Part shown: one piece after another, positions 35,448-45,582 of the stretch
How the letters are laid out: each line of letters opens with the position of its first letter
Position numbering within the stretch: position 1 is the first letter of the stretch
Assembly: GCF_000156575.1 (NCBI RefSeq)
Contig: NZ_GG666045.1
Location: forward strand, 184,761 to 248,760
DNA: 64,000 nucleotides
Reading direction: 5' to 3'
Source of the DNA: Anaerococcus lactolyticus ATCC 51172
GTDB taxonomy: Bacteria > Bacillota > Clostridia > Tissierellales > Peptoniphilaceae
The notes under the pieces: model-generated
Told to the model about the DNA's origin: nothing
The model's input: the letters and a program-made list of their open reading frames with translations, nothing else
The model's database searches: none
Position numbers and translations under genes: made by a program

Positions 35448-37178
35448 ATGGCAAATTGGTTTCTTTATAACAAAAAACAAAATTATATAAATAATCTTAA
35501 ATTAGGAAACATTACTAAACTCGATGCTCTTATTTTAGGAAATCGAGATATTATTAGCCCAAGCAAAGTTGATATGTATTTGAATCCTAGTTTAAGCAAA
35601 CTACACGATCCTTTTTTATTAAATGATATGGATAAGGCTGTAGAACTGATTATTGATACTATGAAGAATGGTGGAGAGATAAGAATATTTGGAGATTATG
35701 ACCAGGATGGGATAGCATCAGTTATGACCCTTATGGATGGTCTTTTATTTTATTATGACAATATTTCTTATGATATTCCCCATAGGGTTGATGAAGGTTA
35801 TGGAATTTCCTCAAAAATGAGTGATAAGGCTATTGAGGATAAGGTTTCATTGGTTATCACTTGTGATAATGGTATAACTGGCTTTGAACAAATAGATAAT
35901 TTGAAAAATGCTGGGATAAATGTTATAGTAACAGACCACCATCAAATTCACAAAGAAGAAAATGATGAGTGGCTCAATCAAATCCTACCGAATGCTGACG
36001 CTGTTATAAACCCCAAAAGACTAGATTCTACATATCCATTTGATGATTTATGTGGGGCAGGAGTTAGCTTTAAATTAATACAAGGGCTCTATCAAAAATT
36101 AGATGGAGATGATTATTATTTATATTCCCTATTAGAATATGTCGCTATGGGCACAGTTTGTGATATCGTTTCATTGACGGATGAAAATAGGATTTTTGTT
36201 ATTGAAGGACTTAAGAGATTAAATGAAACAGAAAAGATTGGCCTTAAAGCATTGTTAGATGAAGCTGGGTGGGATAAGGACGTCGATGAATACACTCTTG
36301 GTTTTATTTTGGGCCCATTGATGAATTCAACAGGCAGGCTTAAGAGCGCTAAGCTTGCTATAGATTTACTGATAGAAGAAGATATTGATAAAATTTATGA
36401 TATGGCGAGTGATTTAGTTAAATTAAACAACGAAAGGAAATCTTTAACTGAAACTGCATTTAATAAAATCATAGAACTTATAAAAGAAAATTCATACGAC
36501 AAAGATGATGTTATCGTTGTGTATGCGCCAGACATAAATGAATCTATATGTGGAATTGTAGCTGGTAGAATTAAGGAAAAATATTATAGGCCAACTATTA
36601 TCCTTACAAATGCTAAGGAAGAAGGTATTGCGAAAGGTTCAGGAAGATCTATACCAGCTTATAATATGTTTGAACAAATTTCACCATACGATGATAAGCT
36701 TGAATCTTTTGGTGGTCATCCTATGGCCTGTGGTCTTTCTATAAAGATAGATGAGATAGATAAGTTTAGAATATTTTTAAATAGAAATTCGAAGCTTACA
36801 AGTACTGATAAAGAGCAATCAATTAACATAGATACTCAAATTCCAATATCAAAATTATCATTAGAATTTGCAGAAAGCTTAGATAGGTTTAAACCTTATG
36901 GCAAAGATAATTCGAGACCTATTTTTGCCAATAAAGGCGTTGATATAGCTGCCATATCTATGATAGGCAAAGATAAAAACACATTAAGATTATCCCTTTT
37001 TCAAAATGGAAATTACTATAATGCAATTAAATTTCAAGCAGAAGATGACTACAACTATTTGAAGGAAAAGTTTGACGGTGATATCTTAGGCAAAAAAATT
37101 GATATAGTTTACTACCCTGATGTTAATGAGTTTAGGGGTAATAGGACTTTACAGTTAAAATTATTAGATATTAGGTGA
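35448..37178 (+). CDS. recJ: Single-strand DNA 5'-3' exonuclease RecJ
   Basis: 576 residues, a normal core RecJ. Degrades single-stranded DNA in recombination and mismatch/base excision repair. DHH-family motifs: FGDYDQDGIAS, TCDNGI, VTDHHQ, LCGAGV; then the DHHA1 region with GSGRSIPAYNM and GGHPMACG, and a C-terminal OB fold. It is the first gene of a run that continues into relA. Start ATG 35448 with AAAGG upstream. Confidence 0.94.
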   Translation: MANWFLYNKKQNYINNLKLGNITKLDALILGNRDIISPSKVDMYLNPSLSKLHDPFLLNDMDKAVELIIDTMKNGGEIRIFGDYDQDGIASVMTLMDGLLFYYDNISYDIPHRVDEGYGISSKMSDKAIEDKVSLVITCDNGITGFEQIDNLKNAGINVIVTDHHQIHKEENDEWLNQILPNADAVINPKRLDSTYPFDDLCGAGVSFKLIQGLYQKLDGDDYYLYSLLEYVAMGTVCDIVSLTDENRIFVIEGLKRLNETEKIGLKALLDEAGWDKDVDEYTLGFILGPLMNSTGRLKSAKLAIDLLIEEDIDKIYDMASDLVKLNNERKSLTETAFNKIIELIKENSYDKDDVIVVYAPDINESICGIVAGRIKEKYYRPTIILTNAKEEGIAKGSGRSIPAYNMFEQISPYDDKLESFGGHPMACGLSIKIDEIDKFRIFLNRNSKLTSTDKEQSINIDTQIPISKLSLEFAESLDRFKPYGKDNSRPIFANKGVDIAAISMIGKDKNTLRLSLFQNGNYYNAIKFQAEDDYNYLKEKFDGDILGKKIDIVYYPDVNEFRGNRTLQLKLLDIR

Positions 37179-37182
37179 TTTT

Positions 37183-39363
37183 ATGGCAACTGATTTTAAT
37201 AAAGAATTTATAAAATTTAAAGAACTTATTTTAAAAAATAATCCCCACGCTAATATAGACCTTATAAAAAAAGCTTATGACTTTGGCGTTCTCCACCATA
37301 ATGGACAAAAGAGAAATTCAGGCGAAGATTATTTTATCCATCCGATTGCAGTGGCATCTAATTTATCTGATATGAAGCTTGATGATGAAACTATATGTGC
37401 AGGTCTTATGCATGATGTTCTTGAAGATACAGACGTTACAAGAGATGAAATGAAGGCTGAGTTTGGTGAAGAAATTACTTTTCTAGTTGATGGAGTAACT
37501 AAACTAAAAAATATAAATTATACTTCAAAAGAAGAAAAACAAGCTGAAAATATAAGAAAAATGGTTATGGCCATGGCAAATGATGTAAGGGTGGTCCTTA
37601 TTAAACTTGCTGATAGACTTCACAATATGCGTACTCTTGAGTATATGACTAGAGAAAAGCAATTGCAAAAAGCAAATGAAACTATAGAAATATATGTTCC
37701 ACTTGCACATAGGCTTGGTATTTACTCCCTAAAATGGGAGTTAGAAGACCTATGTTTTAGGTATCAAGAACCAGAAAAATATTATGAACTTGCTGAAATG
37801 GTAAACGTAAAAAGACGTGAGAGGGAAAATTATATCAATGAAATAATTGATACATTAACAAAAGCTCTGGATTCAACAAATATAAATTTTGAAATATCTG
37901 GTAGACCTAAGTCTTTGTACTCTATTAATAAAAAAATGGAGAGAAATAAGATTGCTTTTGAGGAAATATATGATCTTACAGCTATTAGGGTCTTGGTGGA
38001 TACCATAGCTGAATGTTATGCTGTTTTGGGAAAGGTTCACTCTTTATGGAGACCAATTCCTAATAGGATTAAAGATTATATAGGTCAACCTAAACCAAAT
38101 GGATATAGGTCGCTTCACACTACTGTTTTTGGTGATGACTCTAAGCCTTTTGAGGTTCAAATTCGTACACGAAAAATGCATAGGGAGTGTGAATTTGGTG
38201 TTGCAGCCCATTGGCGTTATAAGGAAAATAAGAAAACTACTTCGGATTTCGATGATGCTATGAGCTTTTTAAGGCAAATTGTTGAATGGCAACAAGAAGG
38301 TGGTAAGGATGTAAATAATGAAGAGTTCATGGAGACTCTTAAGACAGACTTTTTCTCAAGAGAAATTTATGTGTATTCTCCAACTGGTGAAGTTTATTCG
38401 CTTCCTATTAACTCCTGTTCAATAGATTTTGCCTATAAAATTCATACAGAAGTTGGCAATTCTTGTGTGGGTGCCAAAGTAAATGGTAGGATGGTACCAA
38501 TAACTCAACCACTTAAGACGGGGGATTTAGTTGAGATAATTACTAGTAAAAATTCTCAAGGTCCTAGTAGGGATTGGTTAAATATTGTAAAAAGCAACCA
38601 AGCCAAGTCAAAGATAAAACAATATTTTAAGCGTTATGACAAAGAAGACAATATTGAAATTGGGAAATCTTCTGTGGCGCGTGATCTTAAGAAATATAAA
38701 CAAAATTATAGGTACTTGCTTAAAGATGAGTGGCTAGCAGAGATTGCTAGCGATTTAGGTTTTCCATCTGAAGATGAAATGTATGCTTCAGTTGGTTATG
38801 GAAAAACTACTGCTGAGCAAGTTAGTCAGAAGTTAATTAGGAAAGATAAGGAAGAGCTTAAGAAAAAAGAAATAAGCAGTCCTTTGGATATTAACAAAAA
38901 AGAAATAAATACCCAAGTTACTAATGAAATAAGGGTATCAGATCTTGATGAAGATGTAGAAGTTAAATTTGCCAAATGTTGTACACCTGTTCCTGGTGAT
39001 CCGATTATTGGTTTTATAACTAAGGGTAATGGTATTTCTGTCCACGTTAAGTCTTGTCCAAACATTATAAATTCAAAATCTCCAGAGAGATTAATCGATG
39101 TTTATTGGCAAAATCTATCCACTGATAAGTTCCCAGTTAAAATTCAAATAATATCTGCAAACGGTCCTTCAATTCTATTTGAAGTCTCAAAAATGATGTC
39201 AACATTTGACGTAAATATCCTAAGCATCAATGCAAGAACAGACAGTGATTCCGGAATAATGGATTTGGTTATTGAGGTTAGCAGTACAGAACAATTAGAC
39301 AATGTAATTAAGAAATTAAAAACAATCAAAACAGTTTCAGATGTATTTAGGGTGAAAAGTTAA
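37183..39363 (+). CDS. relA: Bifunctional (p)ppGpp synthetase/hydrolase
   Basis: 726 residues, full-length RSH. HD hydrolase domain (about 40-190) with the active HDVLEDT motif, so hydrolysis is likely; synthetase domain with YRSLHTTVFG and IKDYIGQPKPNGY; TGS domain (about 395-455); and C-terminal zinc-finger/ACT region (CCTPVPGDPI, then 650-726). Controls the stringent response. Starts 4 nt after recJ; dtd follows by a 1-nt overlap, the usual Firmicutes order. Confidence 0.96.
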   Translation: MATDFNKEFIKFKELILKNNPHANIDLIKKAYDFGVLHHNGQKRNSGEDYFIHPIAVASNLSDMKLDDETICAGLMHDVLEDTDVTRDEMKAEFGEEITFLVDGVTKLKNINYTSKEEKQAENIRKMVMAMANDVRVVLIKLADRLHNMRTLEYMTREKQLQKANETIEIYVPLAHRLGIYSLKWELEDLCFRYQEPEKYYELAEMVNVKRRERENYINEIIDTLTKALDSTNINFEISGRPKSLYSINKKMERNKIAFEEIYDLTAIRVLVDTIAECYAVLGKVHSLWRPIPNRIKDYIGQPKPNGYRSLHTTVFGDDSKPFEVQIRTRKMHRECEFGVAAHWRYKENKKTTSDFDDAMSFLRQIVEWQQEGGKDVNNEEFMETLKTDFFSREIYVYSPTGEVYSLPINSCSIDFAYKIHTEVGNSCVGAKVNGRMVPITQPLKTGDLVEIITSKNSQGPSRDWLNIVKSNQAKSKIKQYFKRYDKEDNIEIGKSSVARDLKKYKQNYRYLLKDEWLAEIASDLGFPSEDEMYASVGYGKTTAEQVSQKLIRKDKEELKKKEISSPLDINKKEINTQVTNEIRVSDLDEDVEVKFAKCCTPVPGDPIIGFITKGNGISVHVKSCPNIINSKSPERLIDVYWQNLSTDKFPVKIQIISANGPSILFEVSKMMSTFDVNILSINARTDSDSGIMDLVIEVSSTEQLDNVIKKLKTIKTVSDVFRVKS

Positions 39364-39812
39364 TGAGAGCAATTATACAAAAAGTTAAAAGAGCAAGTGT
39401 TAAAGTAGAAAATGAATTAATTTCTGAAATAGGAAATGGATATTTGGTTCTACTTGCTGTTAAACAGACAGATGACGATGATGATCTTGCATATATAAAA
39501 AAGAAAATATCGAATTTAAGAATATTTGAAGACGAAGATGGGAAATTGAACTTAAGCATTAAGGATACGGGAGGAGAAATTCTCTTGGTTAGTCAATTTA
39601 CCCTCTATGGTGATGCTAGAAAAGGCAATAGGCCATCATTTACTATGTCAGCAGGGTTAGAGAAGGCTAATAATTATTACGAAAGACTTAGTGATGAATT
39701 AATAAGCGAAGGTTTTACAGTAAAAACCGGTAAATTTCAGGCACATATGGAAGTAAGTCTTATCAATGATGGACCTGTAACAATTATTCTAGATAGTGAA
39801 AGGATTTTTTAA
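39363..39812 (+). CDS. dtd: D-aminoacyl-tRNA deacylase
   Basis: 149 residues. Removes D-amino acids from mischarged tRNA. SQFTLYGDARKGNRPSF is the DTD signature, and the C-terminal glycine/proline motif appears as NDGPVTIIL. Overlaps relA by 1 nt and shares its last base with the MBL gene. relA-dtd order is common. Confidence 0.96.
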   Translation: MRAIIQKVKRASVKVENELISEIGNGYLVLLAVKQTDDDDDLAYIKKKISNLRIFEDEDGKLNLSIKDTGGEILLVSQFTLYGDARKGNRPSFTMSAGLEKANNYYERLSDELISEGFTVKTGKFQAHMEVSLINDGPVTIILDSERIF

Positions 39813-40414
39813 TGATTATTAATAGGTTTACCCTTGGACCAGTTATGACAAATTCTTACCTTGTTCATGAGAATGGTAAAGGATTTATAGTTGATTGTCC
39901 CTACCCTTCAAGTGCTCTTGATAAGTTTATAGAAGACAATAAAATAAAAATAGAATTTATAATACTCACTCATACACATTTTGATCATGTTACAGGGCTT
40001 AAATATTATAAGGATAAGTTTAATGTAGATGTGTATGCATCTGAGGATTCAAAGGAAGTTGCAGAAAATCCTAATTTTAATTTAGCTTATCATATAAGTA
40101 ATTTAGAAGTACCAATAGATCATTATCTAAAGGACGGAGAAGTATTTAGTAAGTATAATATCAAGGCTATAAAAACGCCAGGACATACAATAGATTCTAT
40201 GTCTTATATCCTAGGCGATGTAATATTTACAGGGGATACTTTGTTTAGACTTTCTGTAGGAAGAACAGATTTTCCTGGAGGGTCTTTTGATGAAATTAAA
40301 GATTCTATAATAAATAAATTGGGTAAACTAGATAGGAACTCTAAGATTTATCCTGGACATAACGAAGAAAGCATTTTGGGATTTGAATTAGATAATAATC
40401 CTTTTTTACATTAA
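39812..40414 (+). CDS. Metallo-beta-lactamase fold hydrolase (glyoxalase II-like)
   Basis: 200 residues. Zinc-binding THTHFDHVTG (HxHxDH), PGHT, GDTLF and PGHNEES supply the di-metal site; the short form matches the YqgX-like hydrolases near relA-dtd in Firmicutes. Substrate unproven; hydroxyacylglutathione-type or other thioester hydrolysis is usual for the family. aspS follows 11 nt later. Confidence 0.9.
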   Translation: MIINRFTLGPVMTNSYLVHENGKGFIVDCPYPSSALDKFIEDNKIKIEFIILTHTHFDHVTGLKYYKDKFNVDVYASEDSKEVAENPNFNLAYHISNLEVPIDHYLKDGEVFSKYNIKAIKTPGHTIDSMSYILGDVIFTGDTLFRLSVGRTDFPGGSFDEIKDSIINKLGKLDRNSKIYPGHNEESILGFELDNNPFLH

Positions 40415-40425
40415 TTGGAGGCAAT

Positions 40426-42174
40426 ATGGAATTTAAAAGAACACATATGTGTGGTAGCTTAAGAAGTTCAGACTTAGGCAAGGAAGTTGTATTAATGGGA
40501 TGGGTTGCTAAAAAACGTAATCTAGGATCCCTAGTATTTATAGATTTAAGGGATAAAACTGGTATAAGTCAAATCGTAATTAGAGATGATGATAAGGATA
40601 ATTATGAAAAGGCTCGCGAAATCTCTCAAGAGTATGTTCTTGAAGTTAAGGGCAAGGTTTTTGAAAGAGAAAGCAAAAATCCTGATATTCCTACTGGTGA
40701 TATTGAAATTATTGCAGATAAGATAAATATACTTGATAAGGCTAAAACTCCACCAATTTATATAAAAGACGACGATGATGTAAGCGAAAATTTAAGGCTA
40801 AAATATAGGTATCTCGATATGAGAAAACCTTCAGTTCAAAGAAATCTAAAGCTTAGGTCTGATATTGTTAGAACAATGAGAGAATATTTTTACGAAAATG
40901 ACTTCACCGAAGTAGAAACTCCATTTTTAACAAAACCTACTCCAGAAGGAGCGAGAGACTATTTAGTTCCATCAAGGATAAATGCTGGTAAATTTTATGC
41001 CTTACCACAATCACCACAATTATTAAAGCAAATTTTAATGATAGGATCATTAGATAGGTACTTCCAAGTTGTAAAATGCTTTAGGGATGAAGATTTAAGA
41101 GCAAATAGACAACCAGAATTTACACAACTTGACTTAGAAATGAGTTTTTCTAATCAAGATGATGTAATTGCGATGAATGAAGGACTTTTAAAGGTTTTAT
41201 TTGATACTTATACTGACTATGATTTAAAATTACCTATAAATAGAATGGACTATAGTGAAGCTATGGAATCTTATGGGTCTGATAAGCCAGATTTAAGATA
41301 TGGATATAAAATTAAAGATGTATCTGAAATTTTCGTTGGAAGTGAATTTAAAGTATTCGCTGATAATACTGGTGATGGTAGGTCTGTAAGAGCTATTAAC
41401 TTTACAGGTCTTGAGGATAAGTATTCTAGAAAACAATTAGATAAATTAACAGATTTTGTAAAAGATTATGGTTTAAAAGGTTTATCTTATATTAAATTTA
41501 ATAATGAAATGCAATCATCAATCAAAAAATTCCTAACAGATGATGTTATTAATGGTTTGAAAGAAAAATTAGACGCCAAAGATGGAGATTTAATTTTCCT
41601 TGCTGCAGATAAAGATAAGACTGTTCTCGAAGGTCTAGGAGCTTTAAGAGTTAAGATAGCTAAAGATAATAACCTTTATGAAAAAGAATACGCTTTAACT
41701 TGGGTTGTGAACTTCCCAATGTTTGAATACAGCGAAGAAGAAGATAGGTATGTAGCACAACACCATCCATTCACAATGCCAAACGAGGAAGATATTGACT
41801 TGCTTTTAACCCAACCAGAAAAGGTAAGAACTCAAGCATATGATATTGTTATAAATGGTGATGAAATGGGTGGAGGATCAGTTAGAATAAATAATTCTGA
41901 TCTTCAAAAGAAAGTATTTGAAGCACTTAAGCTAAGTGATGAGGATATTAAAATTAAATTTGGTTTCTTCATTGAAGCTCTTCAATATGGTACACCACCA
42001 CATGCAGGTTTAGCTTATGGCCTTGACAGATTATTAATGTTATTTGCAAAAACTGATAATATCAAGGATATAATTGCATTTCCTAAAACTCAATCTGCAA
42101 CATGTCCTCTTACAGAAGCACCAACTATGGTAGATGATAAGGCGCTTGAGGACCTTAATATAAAATTGAGGTGA
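40426..42174 (+). CDS. aspS: Aspartyl-tRNA synthetase
   Basis: 582 residues, class II, bacterial type with GAD insertion domain. N-terminal OB anticodon-binding domain (about 1-105), motif 2 FRDEDLRANRQPEFTQLD, GAD domain (about 280-420), motif 3 GLAYGLDRLLML. LIGGAGG-like TTGGAGGC precedes the ATG. In many Firmicutes hisS lies just before aspS; it is absent here. The last catalytic residues and C terminus are intact. Confidence 0.96.
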   Translation: MEFKRTHMCGSLRSSDLGKEVVLMGWVAKKRNLGSLVFIDLRDKTGISQIVIRDDDKDNYEKAREISQEYVLEVKGKVFERESKNPDIPTGDIEIIADKINILDKAKTPPIYIKDDDDVSENLRLKYRYLDMRKPSVQRNLKLRSDIVRTMREYFYENDFTEVETPFLTKPTPEGARDYLVPSRINAGKFYALPQSPQLLKQILMIGSLDRYFQVVKCFRDEDLRANRQPEFTQLDLEMSFSNQDDVIAMNEGLLKVLFDTYTDYDLKLPINRMDYSEAMESYGSDKPDLRYGYKIKDVSEIFVGSEFKVFADNTGDGRSVRAINFTGLEDKYSRKQLDKLTDFVKDYGLKGLSYIKFNNEMQSSIKKFLTDDVINGLKEKLDAKDGDLIFLAADKDKTVLEGLGALRVKIAKDNNLYEKEYALTWVVNFPMFEYSEEEDRYVAQHHPFTMPNEEDIDLLLTQPEKVRTQAYDIVINGDEMGGGSVRINNSDLQKKVFEALKLSDEDIKIKFGFFIEALQYGTPPHAGLAYGLDRLLMLFAKTDNIKDIIAFPKTQSATCPLTEAPTMVDDKALEDLNIKLR

Positions 42175-42182
42175 TAGCTTAG

Positions 42183-42599
42183 ATGGCAATGACTAAAGAA
42201 GGTCTAGTCCTTGAAAATAATAATGGAAATTTAAAAATAAAAGTAGATCGAAACAGCGCTTGTGGTTCATGCGCTGCTAGTGCTTCTTGTGCAGAAAGAA
42301 AAACCACAATTATCGAAGTTTTTTCTGCTGACAATATAAACAAAGGAGACAAAGTTATTTTAGAAAGTGACGCTGATGAAATTAGTAGAATTTCAGCTCT
42401 AGTGTATATAATTCCTGCTATTTTAGTAATGCTTGGAGCAATACTTCCTTCAATGTTATTAAAAAATACAGGATATGATACTAATCTAATTAGTTTAGGT
42501 TCTGTTATCCTAATGCTTGCTTTGTCAATTTTATATATAAAAAGACTTGATAAGGGTTCGAAAAAAGAAAAGCTTATTAAGGTCAGAAAAGTTTATTAA
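42183..42599 (+). CDS. RseC/MucC-like membrane protein
   Basis: 138 residues. An N-terminal cysteine cluster CGSCAASASC (about 25-34) within a small beta domain, then two membrane helices (about 75-97 and 103-122). This is the SoxR-reducing-system RseC/MucC layout, related to RnfC/Rnf-linked redox proteins in Proteobacteria. In Firmicutes the role is unclear; the Cys cluster may hold an iron-sulfur centre. 8 nt after aspS. Confidence 0.82.
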   Translation: MAMTKEGLVLENNNGNLKIKVDRNSACGSCAASASCAERKTTIIEVFSADNINKGDKVILESDADEISRISALVYIIPAILVMLGAILPSMLLKNTGYDTNLISLGSVILMLALSILYIKRLDKGSKKEKLIKVRKVY

Positions 42600-42632
42600 T
42601 CATGATATTTAATAACAGAATTGGAGAAATAT

Positions 42633-43952
42633 ATGGCTTTACCAATAGTAACTCTTGTAGGTAGGACTAATGTAGGTAAATCTACATTGTTCAATCGCCT
42701 AGTTGGAAAAAGAAAATCAATAACAGAAGACGTCTCTGGAGTCACAAGAGACAGGATAGTTGATAAGGCTGAATGGCAAAATAATGAATTTTTGCTTGTA
42801 GATACTGGTGGTATCGATATATCAAGCAAAGACATGATGAACGTTGAGATAAGGGGTCAAGTAGAAAAGGCACTTCTTGAAACAAACTTAATTTTATTTG
42901 TCGTTGACGGCAAAGAAGGGGTAAACCCTCATGATGTTGATATAGCCAACGAGATAAGAAAATATAATAAACCTGTAATTATTGTGGCGAACAAAGTTGA
43001 CAATATGCAAGTTCCTGATGATTTGTATGATTTTTATTCCTTTGGTTTTGATAATCTTGTAATGATATCAGCTGAGCAGGCAAAAGGGCTTGGTGATTTA
43101 TTAGATGCTATTATTTCATATATAGACTTTTCACAGTTTGAAGGAAATGACGATGAAACAAGGATTGCTATAATCGGCAAACCTAATGCAGGTAAGTCTT
43201 CTTTGGTAAATCTTCTACTTAATGAAGATAGAATGATAGTAACAGATATAGCGGGCACTACTCGAGATGCCGTTGATAGTTATTGGACCTATAATGACCA
43301 CAACTATGTCTTAATAGACACAGCCGGTCTTAGAAGAAAATCAAAAGTAAAAGAAAATATAGAGTATTATGCTAACCAAAGAACCTTTGATGCTGTAGAT
43401 AGTGCAGAGATATGTTTATTTTTAATAGATGCTACTGTAGGTGTCACAGAACAAGACGCTAAGATTGCTGGTTATGCCCATAATAATAAAAAGGCTATAA
43501 TAATTGCGGTAAATAAGTGGGATCTTGTTGAGAAAGATACTAATACTATGGCTGAAATGGAAAAGGAAATTAGAAAGACTCTTTCTTTTGCTCTTTATGC
43601 ACCAATAGTTTTCATATCAGTTAAAGACAATGATAGGATTGATACTCTTCTAGATATGATAGAAGTAGTTGATAATAACTATAGGATGAGAATTAAAACG
43701 GGTGTATTAAACACTATTTTACAAGATGCAATGCTCATAAATCAACCACCACAAGATAAGGGTAAGAGGCTTAAGATTTATTATATGAGTCAAGTAGGAA
43801 CTTGTCCTCCAAAATTCCTTTTATCAATTAATGATAGAGAATTATTACATTTTTCATATACTAGGTATCTAGAAAATCAAATAAGACAAAATTATTCATT
43901 AGTGGGTGTTCCTTTTAGCTTTGTATTTAAAGAACGAAGTGGTAAAAAATGA
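42633..43952 (+). CDS. der: GTPase Der (EngA), ribosome assembly
   Basis: 439 residues. Tandem GTPase domains: GRTNVGKSTLFN and DTGG in G domain 1 (about 1-165), GKPNAGKSSLVN and DTAGL in G domain 2 (about 178-350), then a KH-like C-terminal domain. Needed for 50S assembly. The start is ATG 42633 behind TTGGAGAA; a TTG at 42621 lies in the ribosome binding site. plsY overlaps its stop by 4 nt. Confidence 0.96.
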   Translation: MALPIVTLVGRTNVGKSTLFNRLVGKRKSITEDVSGVTRDRIVDKAEWQNNEFLLVDTGGIDISSKDMMNVEIRGQVEKALLETNLILFVVDGKEGVNPHDVDIANEIRKYNKPVIIVANKVDNMQVPDDLYDFYSFGFDNLVMISAEQAKGLGDLLDAIISYIDFSQFEGNDDETRIAIIGKPNAGKSSLVNLLLNEDRMIVTDIAGTTRDAVDSYWTYNDHNYVLIDTAGLRRKSKVKENIEYYANQRTFDAVDSAEICLFLIDATVGVTEQDAKIAGYAHNNKKAIIIAVNKWDLVEKDTNTMAEMEKEIRKTLSFALYAPIVFISVKDNDRIDTLLDMIEVVDNNYRMRIKTGVLNTILQDAMLINQPPQDKGKRLKIYYMSQVGTCPPKFLLSINDRELLHFSYTRYLENQIRQNYSLVGVPFSFVFKERSGKK

Positions 43953-44527
43953 AGTATTTAGCCATAGCGATTTTATCTTACTTATTAGGTAGCCTGCCTT
44001 TTGGATATTATATTGGAAAATACATCTATAAAAAAGATATTAGATCCATGGGCTCAGGTAATATTGGAACAACAAATGCTCTTAGAAATTTCGGTAAAAA
44101 AGCCGGCTTACTCACCTTTGTTCTTGATGTTTTCAAGGGTGGACTTGCAGCATTTCTTGGTAATCTTATTGCAGGAAATGATGGCATGAGTTTGGCTATG
44201 TTCTTCGTTGTTATCGGACATATGTATAGTTTCTTGTTAAATTTCAAAGCAGGGAAAGGTATTGCAACAGTATTTGGAGCTTTAATTTATATAAATCCAA
44301 TTTTTGCCCTTGGAATGTTCGGAGTATTTTTTATAATAGTTTTATTATCAAGAATGGTATCTCTTGGATCTATTTGTGTTTGCTTAGTTGCAATTATTTC
44401 AAGTCTTATTATGTATAGATTCAATAGCTTTAGCTTAAGTTTATCAATCATTGCTATAATTATAATAACTAAACACAGGGATAATATAAAAAGACTAATT
44501 AAGGGCGAAGAGAATAAATTATTTTAG
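43949..44527 (+). CDS. plsY: Glycerol-3-phosphate acyltransferase PlsY
   Basis: 192 residues, about five membrane helices. Acylates glycerol-3-phosphate from acyl-phosphate for phospholipid synthesis. Motifs: GSLPFGYYIGK, GSGNIGTTNALR and the middle GKGIAT. gpsA, which makes the glycerol-3-phosphate substrate, is next, 8 nt downstream; der-plsY-gpsA is a usual Firmicutes order. Confidence 0.95.
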   Translation: MKYLAIAILSYLLGSLPFGYYIGKYIYKKDIRSMGSGNIGTTNALRNFGKKAGLLTFVLDVFKGGLAAFLGNLIAGNDGMSLAMFFVVIGHMYSFLLNFKAGKGIATVFGALIYINPIFALGMFGVFFIIVLLSRMVSLGSICVCLVAIISSLIMYRFNSFSLSLSIIAIIIITKHRDNIKRLIKGEENKLF

Positions 44528-44535
44528 GGGATATG

Positions 44536-45519
44536 ATGACAATTTCAATTTTAGGAGCAGGATCTTGGTCAACAGCAATAGCAGATTTGCTTGCTGAAAA
44601 AGAAGATGTTCTTATTTATGCGAGAGATGAAAATGTAGTTTTTGCAATAAATGATAAACATCAAAATATAAAATATTTTCCAGAAATCAGATTAAAAGAA
44701 AATATTAGAGCAACAAGTAATCTTTCTGAGGTATTTGCTAATAAATACCTTATTAATGGTATTCCTACTCAACAGATTAGAAATGTTTTAAATCAAGCGC
44801 GAGGTCTACTGAAAGATGACCATATAATAATTAATTTGTCTAAAGGCTTGGAGCTTGGTAGCCATAAAAGAATTTCAGAAATATTTAAAGATTTTAATAA
44901 AAATATTTCATTTGTAGCCTTAAGTGGTCCGTCACACGCTGAAGAAGTAATTTTAAAGATGCCTACTGCAGTAGTATCTGCTTGTGAAGATGGTGCATTA
45001 TCTAAAGAAATACAAGAACTTTTTGTGAGAGAATATTTTAGGGTATATTCATCAACTGACTTAGTTGGTGTAGAACTTGGTGGAGCCATAAAAAATATTC
45101 TTGCCTTTGGTATTGGTGTTGCACATGGTCTTGGATATGGTGATAACGCAAAAGCTGCTCTTGTTACAAGAGGAATCCATGAAATGAGCAGGTTTGCTTG
45201 CGCTTTTGGCGCTGAATTTAAAACTATTAATGGACTTGCAGGCGTTGGAGATTTAATTGTAACTGCAACTAGCAAGCACTCTCGAAATAATAAAGCTGGA
45301 ATTTTATTAGGTAAAGGCTATAGCCTTGAACAAATCCAAAATGAGATAAATATGGTTGTTGAGGGCATACCTACAACAAAATCAGTTTATGAACTAGCTA
45401 AAGATAAAAATATAGAGATTCCAATCACTAGTGAAATTTACGAAGTTCTATTTAATAACAAAGACTGCGATGAATCTGTAAAAGATTTAATGATGAGAGA
45501 TATAAAAAGTGAATTTTAA
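44536..45519 (+). CDS. gpsA: Glycerol-3-phosphate dehydrogenase [NAD(P)+]
   Basis: 327 residues. Reduces dihydroxyacetone phosphate to glycerol-3-phosphate. N-terminal Rossmann ILGAGSWSTA, LSKGLE, LSGPSHAEEV, the catalytic GGAIKNILAFGIGVAHGLGY with Lys, and NxxGLAGVGDLIVT. Start at 44536 because GGGG ends 5 nt before it; the ATG at 44533 is an alternative. It closes the plsY-gpsA pair; a promoter for sepF follows. Confidence 0.95.
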   Translation: MTISILGAGSWSTAIADLLAEKEDVLIYARDENVVFAINDKHQNIKYFPEIRLKENIRATSNLSEVFANKYLINGIPTQQIRNVLNQARGLLKDDHIIINLSKGLELGSHKRISEIFKDFNKNISFVALSGPSHAEEVILKMPTAVVSACEDGALSKEIQELFVREYFRVYSSTDLVGVELGGAIKNILAFGIGVAHGLGYGDNAKAALVTRGIHEMSRFACAFGAEFKTINGLAGVGDLIVTATSKHSRNNKAGILLGKGYSLEQIQNEINMVVEGIPTTKSVYELAKDKNIEIPITSEIYEVLFNNKDCDESVKDLMMRDIKSEF

Positions 45520-45521
45520 AT

Positions 45522-45550
45522 TTTTACTTTATAATTATTTAGTATATAAT
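45522..45550 (+). promoter_or_regulatory. Promoter of sepF
   Basis: TATAAT (45545-45550) preceded at 16-17 nt by a weak TTTTAC/TTTACT -35 (45522-45528). No terminator hairpin is visible between gpsA and this element. Confidence 0.45.
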
Positions 45551-45582
45551 GATAGTAGATAAAAAAGCAAAGGATGATAAAA

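Noticed and set aside
44793..45275. A 160-codon open frame antisense to gpsA
   Set aside because: A shadow of the gpsA reading frame, with no initiation signals.
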